Source of the DNA: Sanghuangporus weigelae
Taxonomy: Eukaryota > Basidiomycota > Agaricomycetes > Hymenochaetales > Hymenochaetaceae
DNA length: 64,000 nucleotides
Assembly (NCBI GenBank): GCA_033182465.1
Contig: CP137320.1
Location: 2,666,001-2,730,000, forward strand
Direction: 5' to 3'
The position numbers were made by a program, and so were the translations under genes. Under the pieces are notes generated by a model that was given only the letters and a program-made list of their open reading frames with translations, was not told where the DNA came from and did no database searches. Positions 1 to 11,719 of this stretch are shown in pieces; position 1 is the stretch's first letter, and each line of letters starts with the position of its first letter.

Positions 1-1418
1 TGTAACCCAAGCTTATAAAGCCTGTTAGAGTTCTCAAATAGGGCACGTCTAATGATGCCAACTGTCTGATCCTCTGAAACTTCACCGTCACGGATGCTTT
101 CAGCGAGTACCTATATAGTTACGGATGTCAGGGAAAGTCTTACAAGAGTCTATATTGTCGCTCACTTCGTAGAGAACTTCTCTTGCTTGGACTGACCCGA
201 GGTAGTACGTCTCAGGCCACCAATGTCCGTCAGCTGTATCCAGACGATAATTAGCAAGTAATTGTTGAGAAAGGTGCAACGTACTGGACCAGAGTATCTT
301 ATTTGTAGGACAGAGCTCGAGGACCTGGCGCAATGTGCTTTTCTGGCCAGTCTTGCTTACGAACGGGAAAATCTCGCCAAAATCAAGATAGACATTTTTG
401 TATACCGATGCAAGATAACCAGCTTCTCGCGTGTACGGATACGATGCGTGTAAGAGGACAACAGGCGTAGAAGGATGGGCTTCTATAAGCGGCTGCAAGT
501 GTGCAGGCGAAGACCGCACGAGTGATAAGTCCGCATCTCCTAGACCAGTGTGAAACTGAACTGCGATTGATATGAGGCACTAAGGTCTGATAGACACACA
601 GTGAGCATACTCACCAGGCTTTCCGCATTTCCCAGAGACTTCCATTGTCAATCTAACGATATAGTCGTTTAACGGTTTGTCCGCCAACCGGAGTTGTGTC
701 GTTTCCACGTAACGACTCATCACCCCCATGAGTGCAGTTTCGATTTCTTCTAACGGAGCGATCCTGGGGGAGACATCCAGGCCTGTTCGATAACATGCGA
801 TAGACTTGAAGCCCGCAACTAAAGGATCATTTGCAGCATATCTCAATGCGTCATCAAAGGCGGTTGAAAATACTGAAAGGAGATAAGATGCGGTATTAAG
901 AGAAACTGGTAGGTGATTCGGTATATGCGTCTTCAATATATCCTACCTAACTTGAGAAATAAGTGTTAGTGAATGCAAGAATAGCATACCTGTGCGAGTG
1001 TTTCAATTCTGACGATCCGTTTGGAGGGAGAAGATGAGAATTGATCATGCCATTGAATGCTTTCACAGAGCCCTTGGCCGTCCAGGCCATCGTCCAACAA
1101 GAAGCATTGAATTCCGGTAGATAAAAAGGATGCATTGCAAAGATCCTCATAGTTCAAGGATTGTCGCCTTTGCTTAACAGATTCCCAGTTATTTTCGCAA
1201 TGAAGGAGCTGGGAAAGCTGCCTCGTGGCACGATAGCAGGCGACGGTGTGTATGGCATCTTCAGTTACAGCACTTCCCTGCGCTTCAGAGAGGAGGCCCT
1301 CGAAGGCGAAGTCATCTTTGTGCACTTCTGAGAGTAGAGGATGAGTATGGTTGTCAATAGCTGGATAAGTGAAGGCCGCCTGGGCAAGAGCCTTGTACTT
1401 GTACGAATTGAAGTCCAT
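1..1418 (-). CDS. FluG-like amidohydrolase (3' part beyond window)
   Basis: Metal-dependent amidohydrolase of the FluG N-terminal type. I read four exons on the minus strand: 1418-990, 942-615, 560-166 and 110 to the edge, with short GT-AG introns. The start at 1418 is followed soon by DNHTHPLL, the HxH metal-binding motif of amidohydrolases. Later landmarks are PLQFHTGLGD-like, LLHASYPYTREAGYLA, NVYLDFGE and DGHWWPETYYLGS, all characteristic of FluG and its relatives. The last visible residues, RALFENSNRLYKLGL, match the end of the amidohydrolase domain. In FluG proteins a glutamine-synthetase domain follows, but that would lie left of position 1, so I cannot say whether it is fused here. 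It is divergent from the eRF1 gene, with about 260 bp between the starts. Frame and exon joins are clean. Confidence 0.85.
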
Positions 1419-1675
1419 TGATGTATGCAAGACGAGGAGGATTTTCGGATTGATTAGCGATAAGTGTCGATCATGATTTTCAAGATTGTAAGTTACGTAA
1501 CCTAAAAGTTTTGTCGTCCTCGCCACTGATCATCCGCATCCATCTTTGTCTTCCTACTCTCTCTTGACTGACTCACTGTAGGGGGTCGACCCCAATCTAC
1601 CCCGCTTTCCGAGTTCCTGTAGATAAAGCTATCGCTAGCCTCTGAAGAGCATATATCAACACAAAATCCGTAACC

Positions 1676-3276
1676 ATGTCGTTGCCGGACGCAGCAGAAC
1701 AAAACATCCAGATGTGGAAGATGAAGAAGCTCATCAAGAGTTTGGATTCGGCCAGAGGGTTCGTGCTTGTCCGATCTTTGCGATCATGTTCGAGTATTGA
1801 CCTGTCTGCAGTGCTGGAACGTCCATGATCAGTTTGATCCTACCTCCCAAGGTGCGATGAACGCGTCCGTGTCACTTTCTTTTTGAGCATCTTGCTAACA
1901 TACTGCAAAGGATCAAATTTCGCGAGCTTCAGCTATGTTGACCCAGGAGTATGGCACAGCGTCAAACATCAAGTCGCGTGTCAACAGGCAGTCTGTCCTT
2001 GCAGCTATCACTAGTACTCAACAACGCCTCAAGCTGTACAACCGTGTTCCTCCTAACGGACTGGTGCTCTTCGTTGGCACGATCTTGACGGATGAAGGAA
2101 AGGAAAAGAAGGTCTCCTTTGACTTTGAACCTCATAAGCCGATCAATACGTGAGTCTGGCCATGTGATTTCAAAACTAAATTTCTTATGTTGGCTCCACA
2201 GTTCTCTTTACCTTTGCGACAACAAATTCCACACCGAAGCTTTATCAGAGCTGCTTGAATCGGATCAGCGGTTTGGATTCATTGTCATGGACGGTAATGG
2301 AACTCTTTTCGGTACACTTGCGGGTAACACTCGTGAGGTCATTCATAAATTCACTGTCGACCTTCCCAAGAAGCATGGTCGTGGTGGTCAGTCGGCGTTG
2401 CGTTTCTCACGTTTGCGAGATGAGAAACGTCACAACTATGTTCGCAAGGTGGCTGAACTGGCGGTGCAGCACTTCATCACGAACGATAAGGTTAACGTGA
2501 CAGGTCTCGTACTCGCTGGAAGCGCCGACTTCAAGACGGAGTTGAGCCAGAGCGATATGCTAGATCAGCGGCTGGCTGCCAAAATCGTCAAAGTTGTTGA
2601 CGTCAGTTATGGTGGTGAAAATGGATTCAATCAGGTACTGTCAAGCGTTTAATGGAACGAAATTGATAATTCTGATTTCGCATCCAGGCGATTGAGCTCG
2701 CGGGCGAGTCTCTGGCCAACGTTAAGTTTGTTCAGGAGAAGAAACTAATTCAGAGGTATTTCGATGAAATCAGTCAAGATACTGGAAAGTACTGCTTCGG
2801 TGTCGAGGATACTCTCAAGGGTTTGGATTTAGGCGCAGTCGAAACCCTGATTGTTTGGGAGAACCTGGATATCACTCGTTATGTTCTGCGTAATGCCGCT
2901 GGTGGTGCGTACATTAAGCTCTAATAATGTGTTACAGGATTTCTTACATGCCATTTTCGCTCCAACGACAGAGGAGATCATCGTCCACGTTAGCAAAGAG
3001 CAGGAGAAAGATCGAGAAAAGTTCATAGACAAATCTACTGGTTTAGAAATGGAGCAGATTCAGGAGCCCCAGCCTTTACTTGAATGGCTTGCCGACAAAT
3101 ATAAGGAATTCGGAGCCAACTTGGAATTTGTCACCGATCGTTCTCAAGAGGGCGCGCAATTCGTGAAAGGCTTCGGTGGCATCGGCGGTATTTTACGATA
3201 CAAGGTTGACTTCACTCACCTTGCTTCGTTCGATGAAGATGAAGACGAGTTCTTCTCTGATGACGATGGTATCTGA
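1676..3276 (+). CDS. SUP45: Eukaryotic peptide chain release factor eRF1
   Basis: Class I release factor that recognises all three stop codons and triggers peptide release at the ribosome. The decoded protein is about 435 aa, the usual length. Domain 1 shows the GTS region, NIKS in [11 protein letters not shown], and YLCDNKF (the YxCxxxF motif) for stop recognition. Domain 2 carries the catalytic GGQ in [11 protein letters not shown]. Domain 3 follows, ending in an acidic tail ([14 protein letters not shown]) that in other eukaryotes contacts eRF3. Start ATG 1676 gives MSLPDAAEQ, and several short introns interrupt the gene; the first splits the GAGTS coding stretch. Nothing is missing from the key motifs. 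Single-copy housekeeping gene; identification is secure. Confidence 0.97.
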
Positions 3277-4036
3277 CGGTATTGTGGGCTCGCATATGCC
3301 GAGCCCCGGGGACAACACCAGGGTTCTCCGGGGAGCGTGGGAGGAGGTGGTAGCGGGGCTAAAAATTCTACGAATGCAGGCACAGAAAACTTAAAGGCCA
3401 CATTTCAAGGATTTTCTGGTGGGCTTTGCGCTTGTCCTCTCCTTTCTAATTGCTTAGTTTATTCCCTTGCAGCTATGGAGTTTATTCCCGTTGCAGTACT
3501 TAACGAAAGACAACTTGAAATTCGAAATGATATTACCAAGGCTATCTATTAAACTCGGCGAGACCTGTTGAAGGCGAGTGGGACTTCTCGTTCAACCTCT
3601 CAGACCTACGATCTCTAATCTTTCGTTTTACGATAGTTTATCGTGGTGATGAATGGTGTCTTTGCAGATCGAGGTGTTGTTTGTATTGAGGCAGACCAGT
3701 CCTGTACACGTAACGAATGTTTGTCAAGGAACTCTTTATCAAGCTATCGTGTTTATCCATAACAAATATCTGATCGATTTACTTTCTTCCTCCTCACATG
3801 GCACCTTAGGACGTGAGTGCAATCAAATCTATATTTATCATCTCTACTTAAGAAACATGGGAATTGGCGCACTCATTCAGCCTGTCCAGCGTGGCTGGCG
3901 GACCACGAGACCGCATGCCAACCCTTCCAATCACGTAGAAAGGCGTTCATCGGCCCTAACTGTGCCTGCCTTGAATCACATCCTCTGTTCCGCTATTAGA
4001 GGCCAGCTGAAAGTCGAATTGCGCATTCGGAGTGCT
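3277..4036. other. Intergenic: eRF1 3' flank and sedolisin 5' flank
   Basis: About 760 bp between two genes on the same strand. An open frame enters the sedolisin start from upstream, but it has no recognisable domain and precedes the signal peptide, so I treat it as 5' flank. No repeat or RNA gene seen. Confidence 0.5.
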
Positions 4037-6542
4037 ATGTTCCTTCTAGTCCTCTTACCTATTCTCTTAGCAGCTCATGGTTGCGCTGTTCCGGCGTATT
4101 CAACAGAGCCTCTCGTTAAACATGCATGGACGCAGATCCCTCACGGTTGGGAGGAACTCAGGACTCCACCTCTGAACCATCCTATCACTTTGAAGATCGG
4201 ACTCAAACAACGTAAGATAGAGGAACTTATTGACACTTTGTACCAGGTTAGCGATCCTTTGCACCCGAAGTACGGGAAACATTTGTCTCGTCTGTACGTG
4301 TAAACTTCTCTGAGATTTAGGATGACTGTTGAAACTGAATATTCAAAGCGAAGCCGAAGAGTTGGTACGGCCACACGAAACTACAGTCGATGCAGTGCAT
4401 GACTGGCTGGAAGCTCACGGTATCAATGTTGCGACAGAAGTTTCACGTAATTCTGCTGGAGACTGGATTTCGGTACTTCTCCCACTGGACCACGTCGAGA
4501 AAATGCTGGATGCAGAATACAAGCTTTATCTCCATAGCAAGACAGGTGAAACTATCGTCCGGACTCTGGCGTACAGTCTTCCGGAGCACTTGCACGGACA
4601 CATAGATCTTGTGCAGCCGACGACGATGTTTGATAATATGCGCAAGATGCATGCGACGTTTCATGTCAGTGATGCACCTGAGTTGGTCTCGGATCAGTCT
4701 GGAGCCGCACCTACGAACGTCATCGGCCCTGCAGGACAGAATATATCCGCCAGCTGCAATACAACAATTACGCCGACTTGCCTCATGCAGCTATATCGGA
4801 CCGAAGGGTATGTACCCCAGGCAACGGACAAGAGTAACCGGATTGGCGTCACAGGATACTTAGAGCAGGTACGAGATCACGATATGCATAGGGGCTGTTA
4901 GCACGTTCACACCATGTTCCTTTCAGTTTGTCAACTTTGCAGACTTGCAAGTAGGTTATAATCAAACCTTTACATCACCTCATCTTACTCCAGAAACCAG
5001 ACGTTCTACCAAATGTTTCGACCTGACGCTGTTGGTTTCAATATCTCTGTCATTTCAGTGAACGGAGGTCTTAATGACCAATCAATGCCAGGCGTGGAGG
5101 TCGCTACATCCTCGCTCTTCAATTATTCGGTTAAGATTTGAACTTTTTCATCAGGCAAACCTCGATAATCAATACACGACCGGCCTTACCTTCCCTACTC
5201 CGAACATTTATTATAGTACGCCAGGGACAGCTCCGACGATCAACGATTCTGTTACACCTCCGCAACGCGATGAGCCATATATTGATTGGCTGGATTTCGT
5301 ACTCTCCCACGACGAAATGCCATTTTCTTTCACTACATCTTATGGAGGCGACGAGTGAGCTTGTCTCAGTACGAAAACAATCTTATTGCTAACTGAGTTG
5401 AGCAGACAGACATTTCCGAAAGAATTTGCTGTGTAGGTCATTCAATCATGAAGATCACCAGTAAACGCTGAGAAGGCACTCTGACAAAGCCGCGCCTGCA
5501 ACCTTTTCGCACAGCTCGGAGTGCGCGGAGCATCCGTCATGTTTAGTAGCGGAGACGGGGGCGTTGGAGATGGGACATGCCTGACCAATGACGGTACAAA
5601 TCGGACGATCTTTCAGCCTGTGAGTATACCAAATTTCAGTATTCTCGAACTCCGTGCCTTGACGATAACGATTTCAGGTCTTCCCAGCGACTTGCCCTTT
5701 CGTGACCTCAGTAATTGACCTCAGTTTCCCCTTATGACCCAACTTTCTCAGTCCACTCAATAGGTTGGCGCCACCTTTCATGTTGCTCCGGAAGTAGGGA
5801 TCGGGTTCTCACAGGGCGGGTTCTCAGTCTACTTCCCTCGTCCAACTTATCAAGCAAGAGCTGTACCGTCATTCCTCGAGAAACTTGGCAATACCTATGC
5901 AGGCTTATTCAAGTAAAGCTACGCTAGTTCATCTTGTTCCTTGTCTCTGAAACTTGCTCTTAGTCCCGCCGGAAGAGCAGTCCCAGATGTCAGTGCTCAA
6001 GGAGAAGGGTAAGCCACTCACGTAATTAGGTCCATGGACTAGCTCACTGGAACATACACATCGTCAGTTTTCAGGTAGTTTCCGGTGGTCGAGTGCTTTC
6101 TGTTGGAGGAACCTCTGCTAGTTCCCCCACCTTCGCCGCTATAGTTGCTTTGCTTAACGATGCGCGCATCTCTGAAGGGAAGCCGCCTCTCGGTTTCTTG
6201 AATCCTCTGCTCTATTCCGTGGGACTGTCAGGTAAGCTTTGAATATTGTTATGAAATGCATCGTTTACTTACATTTTGCAACTAAGGCTTCGTTGACATA
6301 CTAGCCGGAAATAATCCAGGATGTGGGACTCCAGGTGAGGTCGAACAAACTTTCGAAGTACAAGCCGAAAATCTCATCGATGATGCTTGTCCTTCTAGGT
6401 TTCAATGCCACCGAGGGTATGCATCGATTTTAATCCTTACACTAACCATAGAATTTTAACTATTACGTTCCGACAAGGCTGGGATGCTATCACAGGGCTT
6501 GGCACCCCCGATTTCGTCAAACTTAGATCTTTGCTGGTTTGA
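4037..6542 (+). CDS. Sedolisin / tripeptidyl-peptidase, S53 family
   Basis: Secreted acid serine-carboxyl protease. ATG 4037 opens a signal peptide ([17 protein letters not shown]) followed by the long S53 pro-region ([31 protein letters not shown]-like). The mature domain begins near TPTCLMQLY. Catalytic residues are all present once exons are joined: Glu and Asp in GVEANLDNQY, the oxyanion Asp in SSGDGGVGD, and the nucleophile Ser in [12 protein letters not shown]. The calcium-binding end [13 protein letters not shown] is intact. Roughly ten exons, about 600 aa, a normal length. The intron cutting the EANLD motif has the weaker donor GTCGCT. Likely role is extracellular peptide breakdown at low pH. 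The product is clear; exact exon edges in the middle (5380-5520, 5620-5700) are less sure. Confidence 0.9.
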
Positions 6543-6784
6543 TTGTCTTGTAAATCGGAAGAAGTTCATATGTCACAAACTGCGTCATACAGCTAGGATT
6601 ACACTAGAATATGAGATCGAATATGCAATTTTGTAAAAACAAGGTTCAAAAGCTATAGAGACAAAGCAAAATAGAGAGAAGGTAGCAGGAAATGGAAACG
6701 AAGAACAAGCGGCAGAATGAGTGTGCACAGAAGAGCAAGGGTTGTTATGAGCTGGAAGAGATCCTCGGGTTTGGCCCTAGGCGT

Positions 6785-7570
6785 TCAGTTCGTATGATGG
6801 ATTTCGGCGTTTGACGAATCCTTCGGAACCTCGTCACTACTATTCGAGCAATTTTCTACAGCAGGTTCGGGAAGATCCTTCCTCGCGTGGTTCTGAACAA
6901 GTGCAACGACCGCCCATTGCCTTCTTAGGCCGTCACGCCAAGCTTCTTCTGTACGTGCCTTCTGACTACCTCGGGGAGAGTTGAACGTATTACGACCGCG
7001 TTTGTCCTGAGTCGAGAACTTCTTTTCGAATAAGGCGATAAGCTCAGCGCTTCTAGGAGCGAGGAACGTTATGCTTTGGATGCGCCACCAGCCCGCGAAG
7101 TCGAAGTTATTCTTCAGGAACGGGAGCTGCTGGAATAATGGATACTCTATGCTCGATTCGTCGATCGCAAAAGAATGTGTGGAAGACTGATCGATTTGAT
7201 CCAGCTGAACGTTAGTCAGCTTGTGCAGGACGTGGAGATTGGATTTACATAGAACTTTATGCTCGTTCTTCCACTCTGGATGCTGGCCATCGAATAGAAG
7301 CAGAGCACGAAGTGTATCGTCCTCCGATTTTTGTATGTCCTCCAACTCGTTCGTCTCTTCCGATCTGAGAGGCTTTACTACGGTAAGTGTACTAAGACAG
7401 TGCTTCGCGCATCCAAGGAGACCGGCGATGTCGTCAAGAGAGTAGGTCGAGTTCGATAACATGATTCTGCTCTGACGGTCGCTTAGCCTTGACTCGAGTG
7501 ATTTTGATCCTGCTTCACTTTGAGAAGTGACATGCTGCTTGTTTCGCAAATGAGGAGGAACGTAAGCCAT
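6785..7570 (-). CDS. Hypothetical protein, 261 aa
   Basis: Single-exon reading frame starting MAYVPPHLRN, a start shared by several unrelated fungal proteins. I do not recognise a catalytic domain. The body is mixed charged and hydrophobic (FDFAGWWRIQSITFLAPRS is a conserved-looking block near residues 155-175), and the tail is rich in Ser, Asn and acidic residues. It converges on the sedolisin gene at its 3' end. Its start lies only about 100 bp from the left end of the nested transposon, so its upstream region has been separated from its former divergent neighbour, the Rap1-like gene at 20 kb. Open throughout, so it looks like a live gene of unknown function. Confidence 0.65.
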   Translation of the reverse strand: MAYVPPHLRNKQHVTSQSEAGSKSLESRLSDRQSRIMLSNSTYSLDDIAGLLGCAKHCLSTLTVVKPLRSEETNELEDIQKSEDDTLRALLLFDGQHPEWKNEHKVLCKSNLHVLHKLTNVQLDQIDQSSTHSFAIDESSIEYPLFQQLPFLKNNFDFAGWWRIQSITFLAPRSAELIALFEKKFSTQDKRGRNTFNSPRGSQKARTEEAWRDGLRRQWAVVALVQNHARKDLPEPAVENCSNSSDEVPKDSSNAEIHHTN

Positions 7571-7667
7571 GCGGCCCTAGTCTTTATCTCGGAATTTGTC
7601 GACATAAGCATACAGGAAAAGAATAATATCAAATTGTGCTCACTTGTAATTGTTACGTACGGAGGTA

Positions 7668-7704
7668 AGATACACGAAAGTTATACTCGACAAGCTGTGA
7701 CGTC
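7668..7704 (+). repeat. Left terminal inverted repeat of the transposon
   Basis: About 37 bp matching the inverse of 19662-19698 with one mismatch. Similarity stops sharply just after TGTGACG. Preceded by the TA target duplication at 7666-7667. Confidence 0.88.
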
Positions 7705-7708
7705 ACAG
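7695..7708. promoter_or_regulatory. 14-bp perfect palindrome with CRE-like core
   Basis: CTGTGACGTCACAG is a perfect palindrome whose centre TGACGTCA is the consensus for ATF/CREB-type bZIP factors. It overlaps the inner edge of the left terminal repeat; the right end does not have it because the two ends diverge here. It lies about 125 bp upstream of the 261-aa gene's start. Regulatory activity is inference. Confidence 0.4.
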
Positions 7709-8741
7709 TCACAACCCCAAACTTTATATAATATTTCCCGATTTGGAAGGACCCTGATGGCCAAATCGGAGGGGAAAGTTTTGTCAACTAGGTATTTACA
7801 AGGTATTTACAATGAGAAATATACTATATGCCTGCTGCAGACATATCTGCAAGAATTCTCTCATTTATAACCCTATGTCCATGATATCGTTTGTTCACCC
7901 ACTGTGCCTGAGGGCCTGTTAATCTATGACGATATGCATCCATAAACCGAGCAGATCTATCTGCAAATCTGTAAACACAAATAAAATGAGTGATAGATGG
8001 TTTACAAGAAAGAGAGACGTACTTCTTGAAGAGTTCTGTAGGAATAGAATCAAGACTTTGTATTACATTGTTCTCCATCTCCTTTTCATTTGATGTACAA
8101 GGTAACATCCGATAATAATATTTTGCCCTTCCCCAGCATTGCTCAATGAAGTTGAGCTCGCAATGAAATTTTGGGTAGAAAATGACCTTGTGCCCACAGG
8201 ATTCAATGTATTCTTCGAGAGCAGACTTCTGATGTCGAAAATCAGCCTGGTTGAAAAGAATGCATCTGCAGCAGCATGACGCATTCTCACCTTGATCTTG
8301 ACACTTGAAGTCCTTACACTGGGCTAACTTGCGTGATGCGTCAATTCCACGTTCAAGAAGAATTTGAGCCATGCCTTTGAATTCCCCGGGGTGAGTTGGG
8401 TGGTCTTTGGAGAAGTAAAGAGGTTGCGGACTGCCATCAGGAAGTTGTCCAGGATGCATTGGAACCTTGGGAGCACGTCCACTATGCCAGCCTGGACCTT
8501 TTGGCATGTGACGTGCAGAAAGGGCATCTTTGGCACGTTTGGTATGAGTAGTTGCATTGTCGAATGCAAAAAGTCCAGCGGTATTTGGAAATCGGTCTTC
8601 GAAAATGTCAATTGTATTCTTCACTTGCTTCATAATATCTTCATGTCCAAAGTACCCCTCTCGATTCTTGCCAGCCTTGAAAACAACCCTTGCCTGCCTA
8701 GATCTGATATAAAGTGAGTAGGAATCAGTTTATTTGCAAAG

Positions 8742-10280
8742 TGTTACGAAAATTGTGGTTATCTAAGGCGGCGTGGGCTAAATTTTACACACCAAGTTGC
8801 GATGCCAAATCAAGACTATTTCGAAAGGCTACTACGACAGAACAGTGGTGGCGACTCAAGAGTAGCAAACCACGGATCGTCTGGAGAAGACACGGAGGAC
8901 TCTAATGATTTGCAATTAGGACTAACTAATATGCACATTGGACATACTCCACCGCCGGAACGCAGTCTGGCGGCGATGGAAGAAAGGAATGTCGCAAGGT
9001 ATACGGAACTCCTGCAACGAAGACATTATCGGCGTGGTGCAACTAGAAGATTTGTACATGAGAGCTTGGTGTGCGCCAATTGTTACTTGGCCTACCAACG
9101 AAGCTGGGTACTTGCGGAATGGCTCATGAAGAACTTCACGGAACGGTTAGTGTCAAGGGAAGCAGCCGATGTCAAGATTCGGCATAAGCCCAGACCCTCG
9201 GAACGAACAGAAGACCAACCATTACCGAACCACGGAATGAGTGCATACGACCATGAGGTATCCATATGGCTTAGCGATAGGGATGTCTATGCATTAAAGG
9301 TCGGCGTGCGAGCTTGGATCAATCAGCATCGGCACCAGACCTTGTGCAGTCACACGGCAGTGGAAGTAGATTGGCCAGTTTACAAGCGGCCACCTTCGGA
9401 CATTGAACATCTTACGGAAGAAGCGATAGAACGCTTAATGCAGGCTTGGCGAGCGTCAGAGCCAGGGGTAATTACAGTTGATGAGTGGAATAGCCGTGAG
9501 CACTTTGGACAGAGGCTACGGCTAACCACGGGCCCAGGACTACAACTATCGGACATCGAAGTCGCGGCGAGGCACAGAAGGAGTGTAGCGGAGTACACTC
9601 ATTCGCCGGGAGAAGATCGGCAAGCTCTGCCGATCTCTAACCCTGATATCACTATCTCCCCCATGATCGAGGATTAAGCGGCAGAAGCTCGGCCCGGGAA
9701 CGGAGCGCCAGAGAAGCGATAGCTTGGCAACTATCATGGGAACCCGTCTGGGAACGGAGAAGGATCGCGGGGTAAAGATAAGGAGAGATTAACATGTGAT
9801 AACGATTGCAGATCGGAGGAAGCACGGAAGAAGCCTCTCGAAGCATCGGGGTAGTAGGACTCAAACAAACCCTCCTAATATGGTAGAATTATTGTGATTC
9901 AACACTAGAGGAAAGTATCGGTGTTGGCACCAGAGTAGAGTACTGGTGTCAGAGAAAACATATTGTCTAGACCAATAGCAAGGCTGTAGTCGGTAGTAAT
10001 AGGTAGTCGGTACTATTTGGTAAATAGGTTATTTAAGGGCCAGCTGAGCGGGGCATTGTCCCTCAGCAAAATTATTTTGTACTCTCAATCGAAAACTGTA
10101 CCCTTTGATTGAAACCCTGTTCCACTACTGAGGTCAAGCTTGAGCCTATCGCTCGCTTCTAAAGTAGTACATCTATAACCTTCGTTCCGTCTCCAATCAA
10201 TTATCATCAGAAGGAATAAGCAGGGACTTGTTCCGGTACGCTTAGACTGACCACCTCGTCTAAAAACACTGGTCCTAACA
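8742..10280 (+). mobile_element. LTR-like element (solo LTR or short non-autonomous element), family Z
   Basis: 1,539 bp beginning TGTTAC and ending CTAACA, flanked by the 5-bp duplication CAAAG (8737-8741 and 10281-10285). A TATTTAAG box at about 10030 is followed by a plausible transcribed region, as in an LTR. It lies inside an intron of the transposase and is on the opposite strand. It contains one long open frame. Superfamily not determined; no reverse transcriptase or integrase seen, so it is not autonomous. Confidence 0.6.
8802..9677 (+). CDS. Open frame of 291 codons within element Z
   Basis: Begins MPNQDYFERLLRQ, is charged and hydrophilic throughout, and has one CANC motif near residue 96 but no zinc knuckle or protease motif. 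I do not recognise it. It could be a relic of a capsid-type gene or simply a chance frame in the repeat. It is listed because it is long and uninterrupted. Confidence 0.3.
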   Translation: MPNQDYFERLLRQNSGGDSRVANHGSSGEDTEDSNDLQLGLTNMHIGHTPPPERSLAAMEERNVARYTELLQRRHYRRGATRRFVHESLVCANCYLAYQRSWVLAEWLMKNFTERLVSREAADVKIRHKPRPSERTEDQPLPNHGMSAYDHEVSIWLSDRDVYALKVGVRAWINQHRHQTLCSHTAVEVDWPVYKRPPSDIEHLTEEAIERLMQAWRASEPGVITVDEWNSREHFGQRLRLTTGPGLQLSDIEVAARHRRSVAEYTHSPGEDRQALPISNPDITISPMIED

Positions 10281-10519
10281 CAAAGTTACTTACCCATCAG
10301 CCGACTTGAGCCATCCAGCTTCTGGAGTGCAGAAGTTGGAAATTATAATAGATACCCCTTCACCCTTTGGCCTTGGAGTTGGTGCCTTGTTCACATGTGC
10401 CCACTGTAGCTGATGCTGGTCGTTTGCATAGAAAGTTGATTCGTCATGTGTGATAAGGACAATGCGACGGTTTGTGTCAGTCTCATTCTCACCAGATGGA
10501 AAGTGCATTGCATCTCTGG

Positions 10520-10786
10520 AGCCACGGATGGTATCTTGGCGGCAACATCAACGATGCGATCAGGAACGTCAAGACCGGAATGAGAAATTTTGAGGTTAGC
10601 AATAGCATTGTTGCGAGGTAGCGATGCACCGTGGATGTGCTCTTCTGGAGTGACGGGTGCGTGTTTCTGCCTAGCCAAGAATGACATCTTGACGGCAGCA
10701 TCGACGATGCGAATGGGATCGTCAAGACCAGAATGAGAGTTTTCAAGGTTAGCAATAGCATTGTTGCAAGGTAGCGATACACCGCT
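10520..10786 (-). repeat. Tandem repeat units 2 and 3 in the transposase
   Basis: Two consecutive units of roughly 140-150 bp encode a repeated peptide of the form SLPRNNAIANLENSHSGLD followed by IVDAAVKM. A third, N-terminal unit lies at about 15085-15240 on the other side of the inserted nest. Joining 10786 to 15078 restores a continuous repeat array, which confirms the insertion point. Confidence 0.75.
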
Positions 10787-11719
10787 GTAGCGCACACCGC
10801 TATTCTGGGTGTCAGCGGTCGAGTATTGTACATACTTCACCAGTGTCCAACACACTGGTGTATCAGCTGCCCGAGTGACTCCAACAGTCACAAAGGGTGT
10901 ATATGACTTGATTCAATCCTTCCGAGCGCTCCGCCATACCTTAGGACACGCCCAAGACTTCGTACATATCTTGGCTCACCCCATTTCACCTACCATTGCA
11001 CATATGTCACATTCCGAGACCCTGAAGACCCGCTAATACTGCGTGATAGGCGCCACGCCATATTTCATTGTCCATACTTTGTCACACTACCGCTCGCCAA
11101 CCTCCACCTCAGTCACCCGAGCGGATATCGGCACTCCGAAGCCTGGGCCCAGACTCCTGAAGGGACCCTATAAAAGGATCCGTTCAAAAACTCGCATCAG
11201 GATCGACGCAATCAGCAGATCCACACGATCAGCTTTCCAAACGCGACCAGTAACCAAGCCAGCTATCACGGGCCCAAGCGATCGAGCGGCCTAGGCAACA
11301 GTAACCTGTTACCACCCGAGCACTAGAAGCACCGAAGCGGATACGTAATCCCGCTAACAGCTAACACCGCCGACCGCCTATCACCGCGGACTACCACTCT
11401 AACGCCGCCGACCAAGCAACCAGAGCGACCTCGATCAAAAGAAGCAATCAAACTTCTTAGAAGTCCAGAAGCACAACTACTAAAGCCTAAACACTAAAAG
11501 GCTAAAGGCTAATAAGGTTTATGGAGACCTCACTGGCATTTCAGCACTGTCAAGTCTGTGCACGAGTTTACATGGTCCTTTATGAAGTATACTACTTAGT
11601 ATGCACAGCAACAGTTGGTACACGTGACTGTCACATCGAAACCGAGCGACACCTTCAAGATACAATGCATTCCAATCCACCAAGCCCAGTAGTACCCAAG
11701 AAACAAGAGGAACTCACGA

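Noticed and set aside
3653-4036. N-terminal extension of the sedolisin frame
   Set aside because: The extension precedes a good signal peptide at 4037 and has no domain, so it is treated as 5' flank.
7738-7769. Hairpin CCGATTTGG/CCAAATCGG as the transposon end
   Set aside because: The true ends lie further out at 7668 and 19698, with TA duplications and longer inverted repeats.
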